Program-made: the position numbers and the translations under genes
DNA from: Epiperipatus broadwayi
Taxonomy: Eukaryota; Onychophora; Udeonychophora; Euonychophora; Peripatidae
Assembly (NCBI GenBank): GCA_028023455.1
Contig: JAQFVV010000113.1
Location: forward strand, 436,001-500,000
DNA: 64,000 nt
Direction: 5' to 3'
Shown here: piece by piece, positions 53,875-64,000 of the stretch
Layout: each line of letters opens with the position of its first letter
Numbering within the stretch: position 1 is the first letter of the stretch
The notes under the pieces: model-generated
What the model was told of the DNA's origin: nothing
Database searches by the model: none
The model's input: the letters and a program-made list of their open reading frames with translations, nothing else

Positions 53875-56508
53875 CAGTGATGGCGAACCTTTTTACGCGT
53901 GCGTGCCAAAAATTTTTATTGAATGATTGACGTGCCATACAGTTATTAAATCAAAATATAAACAACTGCAGTTTTTTAAATGTTTATGAAACAAAATAAT
54001 AATAATTAAGCAAAATTTTTAAATAAGCTAAATATAAATGAACGATGCTTATTTAGAAGAGCACAAGTTGAATGAAATGTAATAGTAATTAAAACAAAAA
54101 TTTTGAAAATAAACATTGGATGCCAAATATTTTACATCTGGTTCGTATTTTGTCATTTTTAATAATGTATATGCTGAACTACATTCATCTGTCATTCTAT
54201 TTCTCGAGCTGTCTTGAATTGAATTCGTTTCTGAAAACAATGATTCACATAAATATGTAGAGGAAAAAATTGATAATATAGCGGTTGCTAATTTTTTTAA
54301 TCAATTAAATCTTACAGAAATAGCAGTCAATAGTTCGTCTTCAGCATTCTATTTACTTACATCCAATAATCCACCATTTTCCATTGTTTCTAACTCATTC
54401 CTCAAGTCAATAAATTTGTGTTTCCATATAGAATTGGATTGAAAATCGATTGATTGCATTTCCATATCTTTCAAATAAAGCCATTCAAAAATTTCTAACT
54501 TGAGACTATCCATCGATATTATGTCTGGGTATAAAATAAATTTTGATACTTCTGAAAATTGTCTGAACTGTATAAATCTTAAAGTAAATTCATCAATTAT
54601 CGATTGAATAACAGCATAAAACTCTTGCGTCAATTTTATTTGTTCTGGTTTTTCATGAGATTGTAAATCAGTCAAGAACTTTTTTAGACTTAGAAAATAT
54701 TTGAAAGTATAAAAAATATCATAGTTGAAAATTTGTAATTTAGCTGCAAATGCTTTGATCAAATCAAACATGACAAGAATTGTCATATTATAATCTTCAA
54801 TTTCATATTTAATTCTAGATGTGAACATATATCAATAAAAATCATTAATTTTGAAAGCGATTCAACATCCATTAATTCATTATATTTTTCAATGATTTTC
54901 TCATTACACAAAAAGTATAATTTCTTTTAAACACTCAAAGAATTTTTGAAGAACTTTTCTTCAATTTAACCATGGATATTGCTATACATAAATAAATCAC
55001 AGTATACTGAGTTTACCTCACTCAATGTGTAAATATAAAATTGATTAATTTAGTCACAACATTCATAACATCATCCAGTGGCTTAAAGCTGGCTTTCATG
55101 CATAAAACCTGCTGATGTATATAGCAATGGAAACTCAAAATTGAATATCCAATATGGTTGGTAAATAAACAGAGAAAACTTTTTTCCCACAATCTGTAGC
55201 TACTGATACAATTTTGGCAACATCTATGTTGCAAGTAGCTATTCCTTTTGTTATTGTTACAAATGGGAATAAACTGACCAATTCTTTGATATTATTTCCA
55301 GCACAATAGCAAATAAAAATAGTCAAACAAGCTGATTCATTTATGTCTGTATTTTCATCAAGGCAATGAGATATTAAACTAAGATTTTATATCTCTTGTT
55401 TGTTAGTAAGTTATGTTGTTAGTCATTTGCAGGATTCTTTTTTAACTGTATTTCTAGCCAATAATAAATCTTTTATGCTCTGAATAATTTTTGCTTTGTT
55501 TTCAAAATCTTCAAAAAGAGCTGGTGCCCATTTCACCCAAGCTTCTTTCATATATTCCCAAATCATTAAAAGGTTTCCCATGTTTGCCAATTACATTTGA
55601 AAAAAAAAAAAACTAGCAACAGTTATATGTGGATGATTTTCGATAAATTTCATTATAGAGGTTGATTGAATATTTATATTTTTAAATGCTTGGGCAATAT
55701 ATTCTTTTTGTTTATCTTTATTTGTTTCACAGAGTGATTTATGATTGGTCTCATAATGCCATTTTATCGATTATGCTCTCAATACAACTGTTCCAGAATA
55801 TAAGACACATACTACCCTGGTGCCTTTGTTAATCATTCCATACTCATCAGTCCACCAATTTTGAAATTCTCTACTGCTTGATAATTTTTATTTTCACTAG
55901 TGATATTAATATAATGGTAACAAATTTATTTAAAGGTAAATTTAAATGAGCTTTAATAATTTTATAACTCAAAGATTTGTCATTTCATTTTTACAGCAAA
56001 ACTTCAAGCAAAAACAAACATCATTTGATAGCATTGATTACACATTTTGTTCCTTTGTTCATGATTTTGATTACTTTAAAAAATTAATGGTGCCAACACG
56101 TTTAGGTAAAAAAAGATTAGGACAGAAAACCATTTGATTACTTTTACATTAGATTTGAAAAAAATTACTTCAAAGAGTTATAAAATATTTTACTGATTTT
56201 ACTTTCTAGTTTTATTGGAATCATTTGACAGGTTTATAGAATATTATACCACAGTATACAAGTACTACTTTATTTGACTTAAAATATTGTAATTTGTTGC
56301 TTCTAATCAGAATTCATTTGTAAAGTGAATTCTAATGTAATATTATATTTATTTATTTTACATTTAGTTTACAGTAATTTTTTATTAGTACAGATTTTAG
56401 CAAGAAAAACAATATTGAAGAAAATTATGATATATAAATAGTTCACATGCCAATAAAAAATTTGATTATGCCTTCTCTGGCACCCTTGCCATAGGTTCGC
56501 CATCACAG
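53875..56508 (-). mobile_element. hAT-superfamily DNA transposon, complete ends, dead transposase
   Basis: Terminal inverted repeats CAGTGATGGCGAACC (53875-53889) and, at the right, CTGTGATGGCGAACC read inward (56508-56494), with a further GTGCC block inside each end. Flanks ACCCAACT and AGTTAACT match at 5 of 8 bases, a decayed 8 bp target duplication as expected for hAT. Length 2.63 kb. The interior encodes a minus-strand BED-finger transposase with several frameshifts and stops. Confidence 0.8.
54349..55875 (-). pseudogene. hAT transposase (BED-finger, ZBED5/GTF2IRD2-like), broken
   Basis: Reading down the minus strand: 'FQNWWTDEYGMINKGTRVVC' then VLYSG (55865-55790), followed after an in-frame TAA by 'SIKWHYETNHKSL'. 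This is a BED-type zinc finger (C-x2-C...H-x4-H) whose second cysteine is now tyrosine. 'KEYIAQAFKNINIQSTSIMK' follows. Then 'IWEYMKEAWVKWAPALFEDF' (about 55563-55500), 'SLISHCLDENTDINESACL' (about 55380-55325), 'TDCGKKVF' and 'LSHWMML', matching the catalytic-core region. The 159-codon frame 54828-54349 is the C-terminal part ('WLYLKDMEMQSIDFQSNSIW', 'FIDLRNELE'). Family known: cut-and-paste transposase in the nucleus. At least three breaks, so inactive. Confidence 0.7.
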
Positions 56509-56514
56509 AGTTAA

Positions 56515-57600
56515 CTAATAAAAATAGTTCTGTCAGCTTCTTTTTTCAAAAGGATTTATCAAACTGATTAATATCATGTAAAATCCCTTTTTCACAGCCT
56601 GCCTTATGTAATTAAAAAACTTGTTTATACAATATATGTATATATATAGTGCCCTTTTCTTTAGGTCAGAATTAATTCATTATAGCAATTTACTAAAAAA
56701 ATTTAAATTTGAGGATATGTTCTCTTTGTACAATGATTATATTATATTGATAATCTTTTAAAAGTTCAATTTAAAGCAAAATAAAAATATTTAATGCCTA
56801 AAATTGTGCTAAATAACATTAAAATAGTTAAATAATGCTAAATGTATTAATTGCATATGGTTGGGAAAGCTGGCCATAATAAATAATGTAGCAGATGTTT
56901 TAAAAGTTGAATTTTAATAGCTAAAACTTGTAATTAAATAAATACTATATTTTAAAGTATAAATTATATCTAATAATTATATTTAATATATGTTTTAAAA
57001 GTAATCTTTGTGGTAGGAAAATTTATAATTAATTCTATGTTTTCAAAATTATTATTCCAAATTTTATTATTACATTTATTTAATAATTGTTACAATTATC
57101 ATTTAATATTTTCCAGACAGAATACAATCTGTCCCAGTTGTAAGTAATGTGACATATACAGTTATGCATATGTGCTTACCAGTGTTTGTGTTAACAAAGT
57201 TTCAAAATTATTTTAAAAAATTACACTATAGAATTGAAGATATTTATTTATCTATCATAAGAGCAAATATTAAATTAGTTGTTATACAGTGTTTAAATAG
57301 TTTTATAAAACGAATGTAATTAGTAAAAGTTAAATATTTGTTTTAAAAATAGATGTTTTAAAAATAGATACATTAAAAATAAAGGGTGGAATAAATTGAT
57401 AAATATTGTTTTCTAAAAGTCATTTTAAAATGTTTAATTGATTTTAATAAAGTACAAAATTGATTTAAAATTAATATTTTAGGTAATATTTTAAATAAAA
57501 ATGAGTCATATTTTATTTTTTAAATTTAATTGTGTGATACTGAAGTTATATGCAAATTAAGTTATCAGGTGAAAAGTGTAATCCACCAATAAGATGATGT
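56515..57600. other. AT-rich spacer
   Basis: No transposon or gene is recognised. A perfect GTAAGT string near 57141 is not enough to call a splice site. Confidence 0.5.
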
Positions 57601-57610
57601 ATTTTTGGGG

Positions 57611-57640
57611 TATAAATACTGATGCACAGTTAGTTCAGTA
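57611..57640 (+). promoter_or_regulatory. TATA box plus initiator-like core promoter
   Basis: GGGG-TATAAATA (TATAAA at 57611-57616) is followed 26 bases later by TTCAGTAG, with the A at 57637 a candidate start site. GC around it is higher than in the neighbourhood. TCAGT is an initiator form well known from arthropods. No open frame of length follows, so the transcript could be non-coding. Downstream, 'TTTTGCAAAGAGAGTA' occurs twice (57762 and 57791). Confidence 0.35.
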
Positions 57641-57644
57641 GTGG

Positions 57645-60600
57645 TGGTGATTTTTTCTAAAATTTTGTGCTTCTTTTAAAAATTTTGTTTTATTAGTAAA
57701 TTCAGTGCTATAATAGCTCTCTTATAATTTATTTACAACTGATAAGGATACCAATTTTAAGTATTTTGCAAAGAGAGTACGCTCTTCCGATTTTGCAAAG
57801 AGAGTATTTTAAATAAATTATAATAAGTTTTATCTAAAGGATGAAGTGCTAAAAGTTAAATTCCCTTGCCAGAATTTTCGTTGAAACTTAATTCAACTTC
57901 ACATTAAAATATGAAAATACCAACGAGTAATACTTACCTATTTAAATAGATTTTAAAAGTAAAAATTATAATTATTAATATAGTATTAAGTTTTAACAAG
58001 GAGAACTATTTTATTAAGTAAGGATTATATTGGACAATATGCGGAGAGCTTAACAGGAAAGCTACTCGGAAATTAAAATTAATAATGCATTTTCTAGTAG
58101 TGAGATAGTCGTATCAGAAACTGATAAATAATATGACAAAACTCTTAATAAATTTTATGAGGAAAGTAAAGTTATGGAGGTAAAATGTTTTATCTTTTTA
58201 AAGAAAACACTATGGATAATTTTAAAAACTGTCATAAATAATAGCTAAATGAAAAGTATTTAAAGTGTATATAATAAATCTATAATTTTATAAGACTATA
58301 TGCATTACAATGATTTGTTGAAAAGAACCGATAATTGAAATTATGATGAAAATAACTATACTTGGATAAAAAAATGATAAATATCCTGACAAATAAAACC
58401 CTATAAATAATGGGACTATTAACAATAAGTAATTATTACATTCTGAAAAGATATATTAAAAAAAATGCACAAAAAGAAATATCTGGATATCCGAATTCAA
58501 GTTGCCGTTTTTAGTGCATTACCAAGCTGGCAGAAAATTCTAAGGAAGGAAACATTGGAGTGTTATTTTTTCATATTATAGTTTATTTATTATTTTAATA
58601 ATCATTGTTCTGGATAATAGAAACTATGAACTATTATTTTTTAAACTTTTGCAGAACAGATCAATGATTATTTTTGCTAATTTTTTAGATTTATTTTTTT
58701 TAGACATCGCTTTATTATTTTATCTTTTATTTTAAAACTTCATTCATGTTACAAGGATTCTATGCATGCATCAGTCAGTCATTTGCTGAGAAGGAAAAAT
58801 TCTAGTTTTGTCATCAAGCGTTGAAACAAAACCCTAGCAACAATGGTTGGGGATTTCAATTGCTCTTCAAGAGTTTTTTTTTTAAAAAAAATGTCAAGGA
58901 AAATAAAAACATTTATTTTATTTGTGTAAAGGACAATTTAACATAGAAGTATACGTAATTATATCTTGATTTTTTTTTATTAACCTTAGTTCTAATTATC
59001 ACATTATTTAATTAGTAGAATAGGTACATAAATATTAATTTAGTCACTAATAATATTATAGTTTTATAATAAATATTTTTATAATTTTAAATAAGTTAAT
59101 ATTGTTAAGTGTGATAGTATGAATGTATTATACTATGCAGTTTATTTTAATTTGTGGACAAGAAGACATCATAAGTGATTGACAAGTTGATATCACTTAG
59201 GTAATAGTTGTAGATATTGATATTTTATGATGTATTTTTCTTTTGCAGACTATCAACGAATTATATAATGTTGAAGTTAATAATATGTTGATGCATTGTG
59301 GAGAAACTTTCTATGTAATAATTTGCAGGCTTTTTTTATATATTCTAAATTGCAGACTTAGCACTTTCAGAGCCCTTGTTGCTCCATGTTCAGTCTTTTC
59401 AGATTATTAGTTATATGCAAATGTATGCATAAATGTTGGGTTATGTGTGAACACAGTTATATACACATTAAACTTATAAGATTAGAATTTATTTATTCTA
59501 AGGATATGCATACTTTGATTTCATATTACTAGTATAACATGATGATGAATAATTATATGATTCTTTTATAAAGGACTTTTATTTAAAGTATGGATAATAA
59601 TCATTTTGTATTTTGTTCAAAAATATTGATAGGAAAGTAAAGTGACCTTTTTCTTGTTGATTGGTTGAGATCATTGTAATTACGACTGAATTTTATTTAT
59701 TTTGACTATGTTAGTTAGTACCATTGTCAATGTAGATTTAATAAATCTATAGAAAAATTTTATAAGATAGTGACTTGGTAGTAATTTTAAAAACATGAAA
59801 CCAATGAGATGTTATTAATGTAGGATTTATTATGTGAACAGGAATAAAATTTTATGATCTTATTAAGTATACAGGTACAGTTAACAAAGCCCTGTAGCTG
59901 GTATATTTTATCTGTAGGCAGTGTTTATTTTATATTGAATATTGATGTTCTAGAAAGCTGAAGGAATAGCTTTGACATCATTGTTGGTAGTGGAGGTCAT
60001 TAGACAAATAGGTCATGCCTCTATTTTATTGATACACTGTGCCATAATGTTTATCTAATATGTACTATTGAGTGAGACTATAGTTTCTTCCTTATGCCTA
60101 CACATCTATTCACTATCACAATTTTTCCAAAGCATTACATTGCACAGTATTGTATTTTTTAAAAGGAAATGATAAATAACTTAGAGTTTAAGCACTGTTA
60201 TTTAATGAATAAGATAGGTTTGTTTACTTATGAGGATGAATAGAGTCAATGCAAAATGGAATTAAAAATCAAACGGAATTAAATGATAAAGAATCATAGA
60301 ATATGTTCTATATTTATTTTGAAAATAAAATAAATTTCATGAATGAATGTAAATGAAGTGAAGTTGCTCTAGAATGTTAAATAACTTCAAATATTTTTTA
60401 AATTTTACAAGTATTGCATATTTTTCAAAATAGATAATGTAGTAAAATGAAACAGTACAAGATAAGCATAGGTATATTTTGTAGTTATTTTAATAATTAA
60501 GAAGTACATCAATAATTGCAACTATTCCATATTAAAATAATATTAAGTAAGAGATATTTGGGTATAATAATATGATTAGCAATGATGTCCACGTATTTTA

Positions 60601-62500
60601 TTAATAAACCAACATTGGATATTTTATGTTTAATAATAACATTGCAAAATGAGAAATTATTTAGTGATAAGATACACATCTGAGATGTTATTTTTTTATG
60701 CTTCATAACCAATGTATGCTTAAAGAAAGCATATTATAATGATATTTAGTAAGAGATAATATTTAGAATTAATGTAAAGTAATTATATCTTTATTATAAA
60801 ATTTGACAAAGATGGAAATAGAAATTTGTACTTTTTTTTAAGTCGGAGTGAAAACTTTAAATTTATGTTTTATTTTATTAGTTTATGATGAATAATAGAT
60901 TTATAATGATGCAAGACTTATTGTACAAATTGTAAATAGATCATTGTTTATTTTATTTGTTGTAATAAACTTTTGTTAAACTTGTTTCTCAAAATTTGGG
61001 TGTTAAGTTGATTTCTTTCCCATTCTGCAATATTTTGGAACCACAGAGGATTTGAATCGAAATATAACATTTTGCACAGACATAAATAAAAGTATTATTT
61101 AAGAATTCTAATATTTTCTTAATATTATTTAAGAAATTACATTTTACATTATCTTTATGGTCATATGTTAATTATTATAATATTATAAAGAATTATAATG
61201 CTATCCTTGCCATACATATATTTTTCAGATTATAAAATACTACCACATATTTATTGCAAGATCATATAAATGATAAAAGATTATGTTATATTATTTCTTT
61301 ATTATTATCATGGTGAATAAGAATTATAGTGGAGAAAAAGATATGTAAGATTAAATCATACAATGAAGAATATTATTATTATTTAATATATTTGTTATTA
61401 GTTAGGTGTGGTTGAGTATATTAAATCCCTTATCATGCTTTACTACAGTAATTTTGATTAACTTAAAGTAGTTTTAAGAACCTGAGATTTATTTAGTTTA
61501 AATTATTTTAAAAGGATTAAGATTTATTTGTGTAATCTTAATGATTAGTCATTACTGAAGTCGTAAGAATACTATAGATTTATTATTTGAGATAGTAATA
61601 GGGAGGGTAGTGTTCTTATGCCATTGAAGTAGTATCCTGTGGGATATTGGCTCAAGGTATTCTTTATTACCACTTGTATCTCACTTCCAAGTCTCATGAT
61701 TTAATAAAATATTTATTTATTTATTTTATAAACTGAACCAATATTATTGTTTTATTAATATGAGCTAGTAGAATAATTAATATTAACATGAGTAATTTTA
61801 TTTGTTAATTATATGCATTTAGCTGAGAATAATTATTAACTGAGCTAGACCCATTTTCTTTTAATATTATATTTCCCGGAAGTGAGGGCACAATATATTG
61901 TACCAATATTGTGTTGGTACATATAATAATTTTGTCTAAAAATTATTAAAATAAAATTATTCGTTAAAAGAAGTAGTATGTAAAGGTTTAAGAGGGTTTT
62001 TTTATTGCAGTTTGTTGGAATTAAAAGTCAAAGAGGTTTTTATTAGTTGAAATAAAAGTTACAATTAATCAATTGGAAAGGGGGAGGAGGTTTGCTTTAG
62101 AAATGTCAAGTTAAAAGTTTATAAAAGAAGTTTAAAGAGTTTTTTTGCTAAAGACTATTAATTCATAGTTTTACAGGGAAAATTAAAAGAAGCTGATTTT
62201 CAAATAAGTAAGGAATTCTTTTTATTATTGTTGTTTAAAGAAAATATTGTTCATAAAAGTTATAAATGATTGATTAGAAAAAAAGAAAGAAAAAAGGTTG
62301 AAGCTAAAAGTTTAAAAATATAAATCTCTTTTTATTTAAGTTAAAGAAAAAAGTAATCTTAAAACTAGTGTTGAGTTTAGATTAAAATATACGTGTAAAT
62401 GATGAATTAATGTGAATTTGTTAGTAAAATATATATGTGCGATTGTAAACATAGCATAAGTACGTGCATGTTAATATGAAATAAATGAAAGTTAAAAAAT
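57645..62500. other. AT-rich stretch with few recognisable transposons
   Basis: Nearly 5 kb without SINE, PLE or fold-back signatures seen elsewhere, and with a subtly different texture (many GTTAAA/TTTAAA strings on the plus strand). It could be intron or untranslated sequence between the two promoter candidates. I see no coding exon. Confidence 0.4.
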
Positions 62501-62514
62501 TTAAAAAACACTCA

Positions 62515-62612
62515 GTGATGGCTACTAAGTTAAAAATCTATAAAACAATAAGTTTTGTGATGGCTATTAAGTTAAACAAAAAACATTACATTCGTGATGG
62601 CTGCTAATTAAC
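62515..62612 (+). promoter_or_regulatory. Three spaced copies of GTGATGGCT(A/G)(C/T)TAA
   Basis: GTGATGGCTACTAAGTTAA (62515-62533), GTGATGGCTATTAAGTTAA (62557-62575) and GTGATGGCTGCTAATTAAC (62594-62612), spaced 42 and 37 bases. They lie 110-210 bp upstream of a TATA box, a usual place for activator binding sites. A decayed minisatellite is the alternative. Confidence 0.4.
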
Positions 62613-62723
62613 ATCTCCAACAACAAGATTAAAAGCTTATCTCGAGGAATGCAATTAAAAACAAGAAAGGAATTTCAACAACAGATATTGCTGGTGGACA
62701 TCAAAACAACAACAGGCCTTAAG

Positions 62724-62760
62724 TATAAATAGTCCAGTTTTTCATCAGACAATCAGTTGA
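62724..62760 (+). promoter_or_regulatory. TATA box plus initiator-like core promoter
   Basis: TATAAATAG starts at 62724 and ATCAGTTG follows with its A at 62755, 31 bases downstream, the canonical TATA-to-start distance. The downstream leader repeats CAGTTGAGATT (62754-62764 and about 62796-62806). Upstream are the three GTGATGGCT repeats. This is the most convincing promoter-like arrangement in the window. Confidence 0.45.
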
Positions 62761-62972
62761 GATTGAGAGTTTTACATTGTGCAATTGACAGTGAGCAGTT
62801 GAGATTAAGTCATTCTATTCGATCAGCTGATATGCAGTGTTAAAACCTTGGAAACATAAGACTTTCTCTAGTGTGAGTCCAGTGAACATCCAACTTGCCC
62901 AGAAAAAGATAATGCTTGCATAACAACTTGAAATTCACTGTCAATATTTAACTGTCTCCAAGAATAGTACCA

Positions 62973-63085
62973 ATGAATAATAATAAAACTCCTCAAGAAA
63001 ATGACCCAGCCAGCTGGAAATATTCGTACTTGAAGCAGCAACCAGGAAGAAAACAAAGTTCTAAGTCCACATTCAAAAATCCTAG
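62973..63085 (+). CDS. Candidate first coding exon, unknown protein
   Basis: An ATG in fair context (TACCAATGA) at 62973 opens a frame MNNNKTPQENDPASWKYSYL and on for 37 full codons to CCTAG|GTAATA, a good donor at 63086 (phase 2). If not spliced the frame stops two codons later. Composition is hydrophilic with several K and Q. GC is higher than around it. The opposite strand also has an open frame (63203-62868, 111 codons, hydrophobic), so the coding strand is not certain. The promoter at 62724 supports plus. The gene would continue beyond the window or into 63.1-63.5 kb. Confidence 0.35.
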
Positions 63086-63089
63086 GTAA

Positions 63090-63535
63090 TAACATTTTCC
63101 TTATTCTCATTTCTAAAGTAGCCATTGCATTAGTTTGAAGCCTTCCCAGAGTCAAGTAATAATGAACTCTATCAACATGCATAAACAAACTATTGATGTG
63201 CATTTTTTGAAATGTTGTGTGTTTATGTGTTAGGATATATTGATGTCATTGTATTTTAAATGTCAAATATTATTTAATGCTTTGTTATATTATATTGCTA
63301 TTATATGTGAGTGAGCTGAAGTTATGATAAGCCCTTGTTTATTTAAATAAGTTCTCATAAGTTAATTAAAAGTAGAATAACAAATGCTTAGTAAAATGAA
63401 TTATCTTGAAACCTAAAGTTTAATTTTGTCGGTCAATTCTTTTTTTACCATTAATAATTGAAATAATTTGTCATTGAATTAAAAAATAGACTGAGCTAGT
63501 TAAGGGATTTTTCGAGCATTGGATTATGGGCCTAT
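63090..63535. other. AT-rich spacer
   Basis: No feature is recognised. It could be the start of the intron proposed after 63085. Confidence 0.4.
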
Positions 63536-63825
63536 TGTCCAAACATGTTAGTTTTAGAAACTAGCTGGTGCCCAGGCTTTACTCCGAAACAAATAATGTT
63601 TGGATAGTGGGAGTTTGAATCTAGCAGTCAAGGTGGGCCACAGTCTGGAAATGTGATCGGGTTATGCATTGCATAACTTGGTCTGACTTTGGGTATTGTT
63701 GTTGGCCCTGCCATCAATAGTATTCTCCCCTCTGCTCGAAGTGCCGATCCGTTCACGAAATTAGGTTTAAACCCAGATAAACCTAGTGAGTATGTAGGAT
63801 TTTCCGCAGATCGAACCTGGCACAA
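63536..63825 (-). mobile_element. GC-richer SINE-like repeat
   Basis: The minus strand begins near 63822 with TGCCAGGTTCGATCTGCGG, containing a B box (GGTTCGATCTG, 63818-63808), and continues for about 280 bp of distinctly higher GC ending near 'CAATAGGCCCATAATCC'. The A box would lie in the (TA)n tract and is missing or unreadable. The 65-codon frame 63825-63628 is a by-product. No second copy exists in this window, so the call rests on the B box and composition. Confidence 0.45.
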
Positions 63826-63839
63826 TATATATATGCGTG

Positions 63840-64000
63840 TGTGTATATATATTATATAATATTATATTTAATGTTTTCACTGTTGTTTGATGTATACAAA
63901 TTATTATTGTTTGGGATCTAATGATTTTTCTTTCAATAGTTAACGTTGACAATGGCGGATGCTAGTTCATCAAAATATTGATATGTAATGGAAAATAATA
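63840..64000. repeat. Fold-back family F4, partial copy at window edge
   Basis: Matches 19690-19990: 'TTATATTTAATGTTTTC', 'TTGATGTA(T)ACAAATTA', and 'AATGGCGGATGCTAGT', then 'CATCAAAATATTG' and 'TAATGGAAAATAATA'. The window ends inside it, so the arm structure cannot be checked. Confidence 0.55.

Noticed and set aside
58795-58850. 'GTTGAAACAAAACCC' as a ribozyme remnant
   Set aside because: No CTGANGA partner and no helices could be built.
62868-63203. 111-codon minus-strand frame
   Set aside because: It is antisense to the proposed promoter and exon and has no domain. It is noted as an alternative but not called.
1-64000. CRISPR arrays, bacterial operons, integrated viral genomes
   Set aside because: No spaced direct-repeat array, no ribosome-binding-site-led gene clusters and no recognisable viral capsid, envelope or polymerase gene was seen. 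Reverse-transcriptase remnants all fit LINE or Penelope-like elements.

Overview
This window looks like AT-rich (roughly three-quarters A+T), CpG-poor nuclear DNA from an animal, most likely an invertebrate. The evidence is tRNA-derived SINEs, LINE and Penelope-like reverse-transcriptase remnants, a hAT element with a BED-finger transposase, long (TA)n tracts, and no bacterial-style gene packing. I cannot assign the clade. Nearly all short open frames are chance products of low GC. No complete host gene is visible. Four places carry candidate host exons or core promoters (about 24.1 kb, 53.1-53.3 kb, 57.6 kb and 62.7-63.1 kb), all tentative. A 500-base run of N lies at 50213-50712.

The most striking content is a set of short, fold-back, retroposon-like repeats that carry type I hammerhead ribozyme motifs. 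I recognise three classes by sequence. Class 1 ('CTCTCCAT' elements) has copies near 8.3, 12.15, 30.2, 39.0 and 41.1 kb, each bounded by 13-20 bp target-site duplications. Class 2 ('AAGCTTGTT' elements) lies near 2.2, 2.35-3.2, 22.9, 26.9 and 27.3 kb. Class 3 lies near 16.6, 17.1 and 25.0-25.4 kb. The core (CTGANGA, helix II, GAAA, very short palindromic helix III, NUH, helix I of 4-6 bp) can be read in about a dozen places. It is best preserved at 27021-27062 (minus), 25253-25298 (plus) and 30303-30348 (plus). Several elements carry the motif on both strands of one inverted repeat. Penelope-like elements (PLEs), the known autonomous hosts of such ribozymes, are also here. PLE-1 (minus strand, 39.1-40.6 kb) keeps a YVDD reverse-transcriptase piece and a readable GIY-YIG domain. 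A second 3' fragment at 40.9-42.1 kb is interrupted by a class 1 element. PLE-2 (minus strand, 37.9 to 34.2 kb) is split by a 2.2 kb repeat.

Layout: 0-7 kb holds old repeats and the class 2 hairpin cluster. 7-8.7 kb holds a LINE remnant and a class 1 element. 9.2-11.75 kb holds a TIR element, a SINE and a CCAAT-rich repeat. 13-20 kb is dense in SINEs, fold-backs and repeat A. 20-30 kb is mostly featureless AT-rich DNA with class 2 and 3 elements, SINEs and a possible terminal exon. 30-42 kb holds class 1 elements, repeat B and the PLEs. 42-50 kb is mostly unassigned, with a LINE remnant and a large fold-back. 51-56.5 kb holds decayed transposon sequence, a possible exon and a 2.6 kb hAT element. 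56.5-63.5 kb is comparatively free of recognisable transposons and contains two TATA/Inr-like core promoters and a possible first coding exon. The last 0.5 kb is a GC-richer SINE-like repeat and part of a fold-back family also seen at 19.7 kb.
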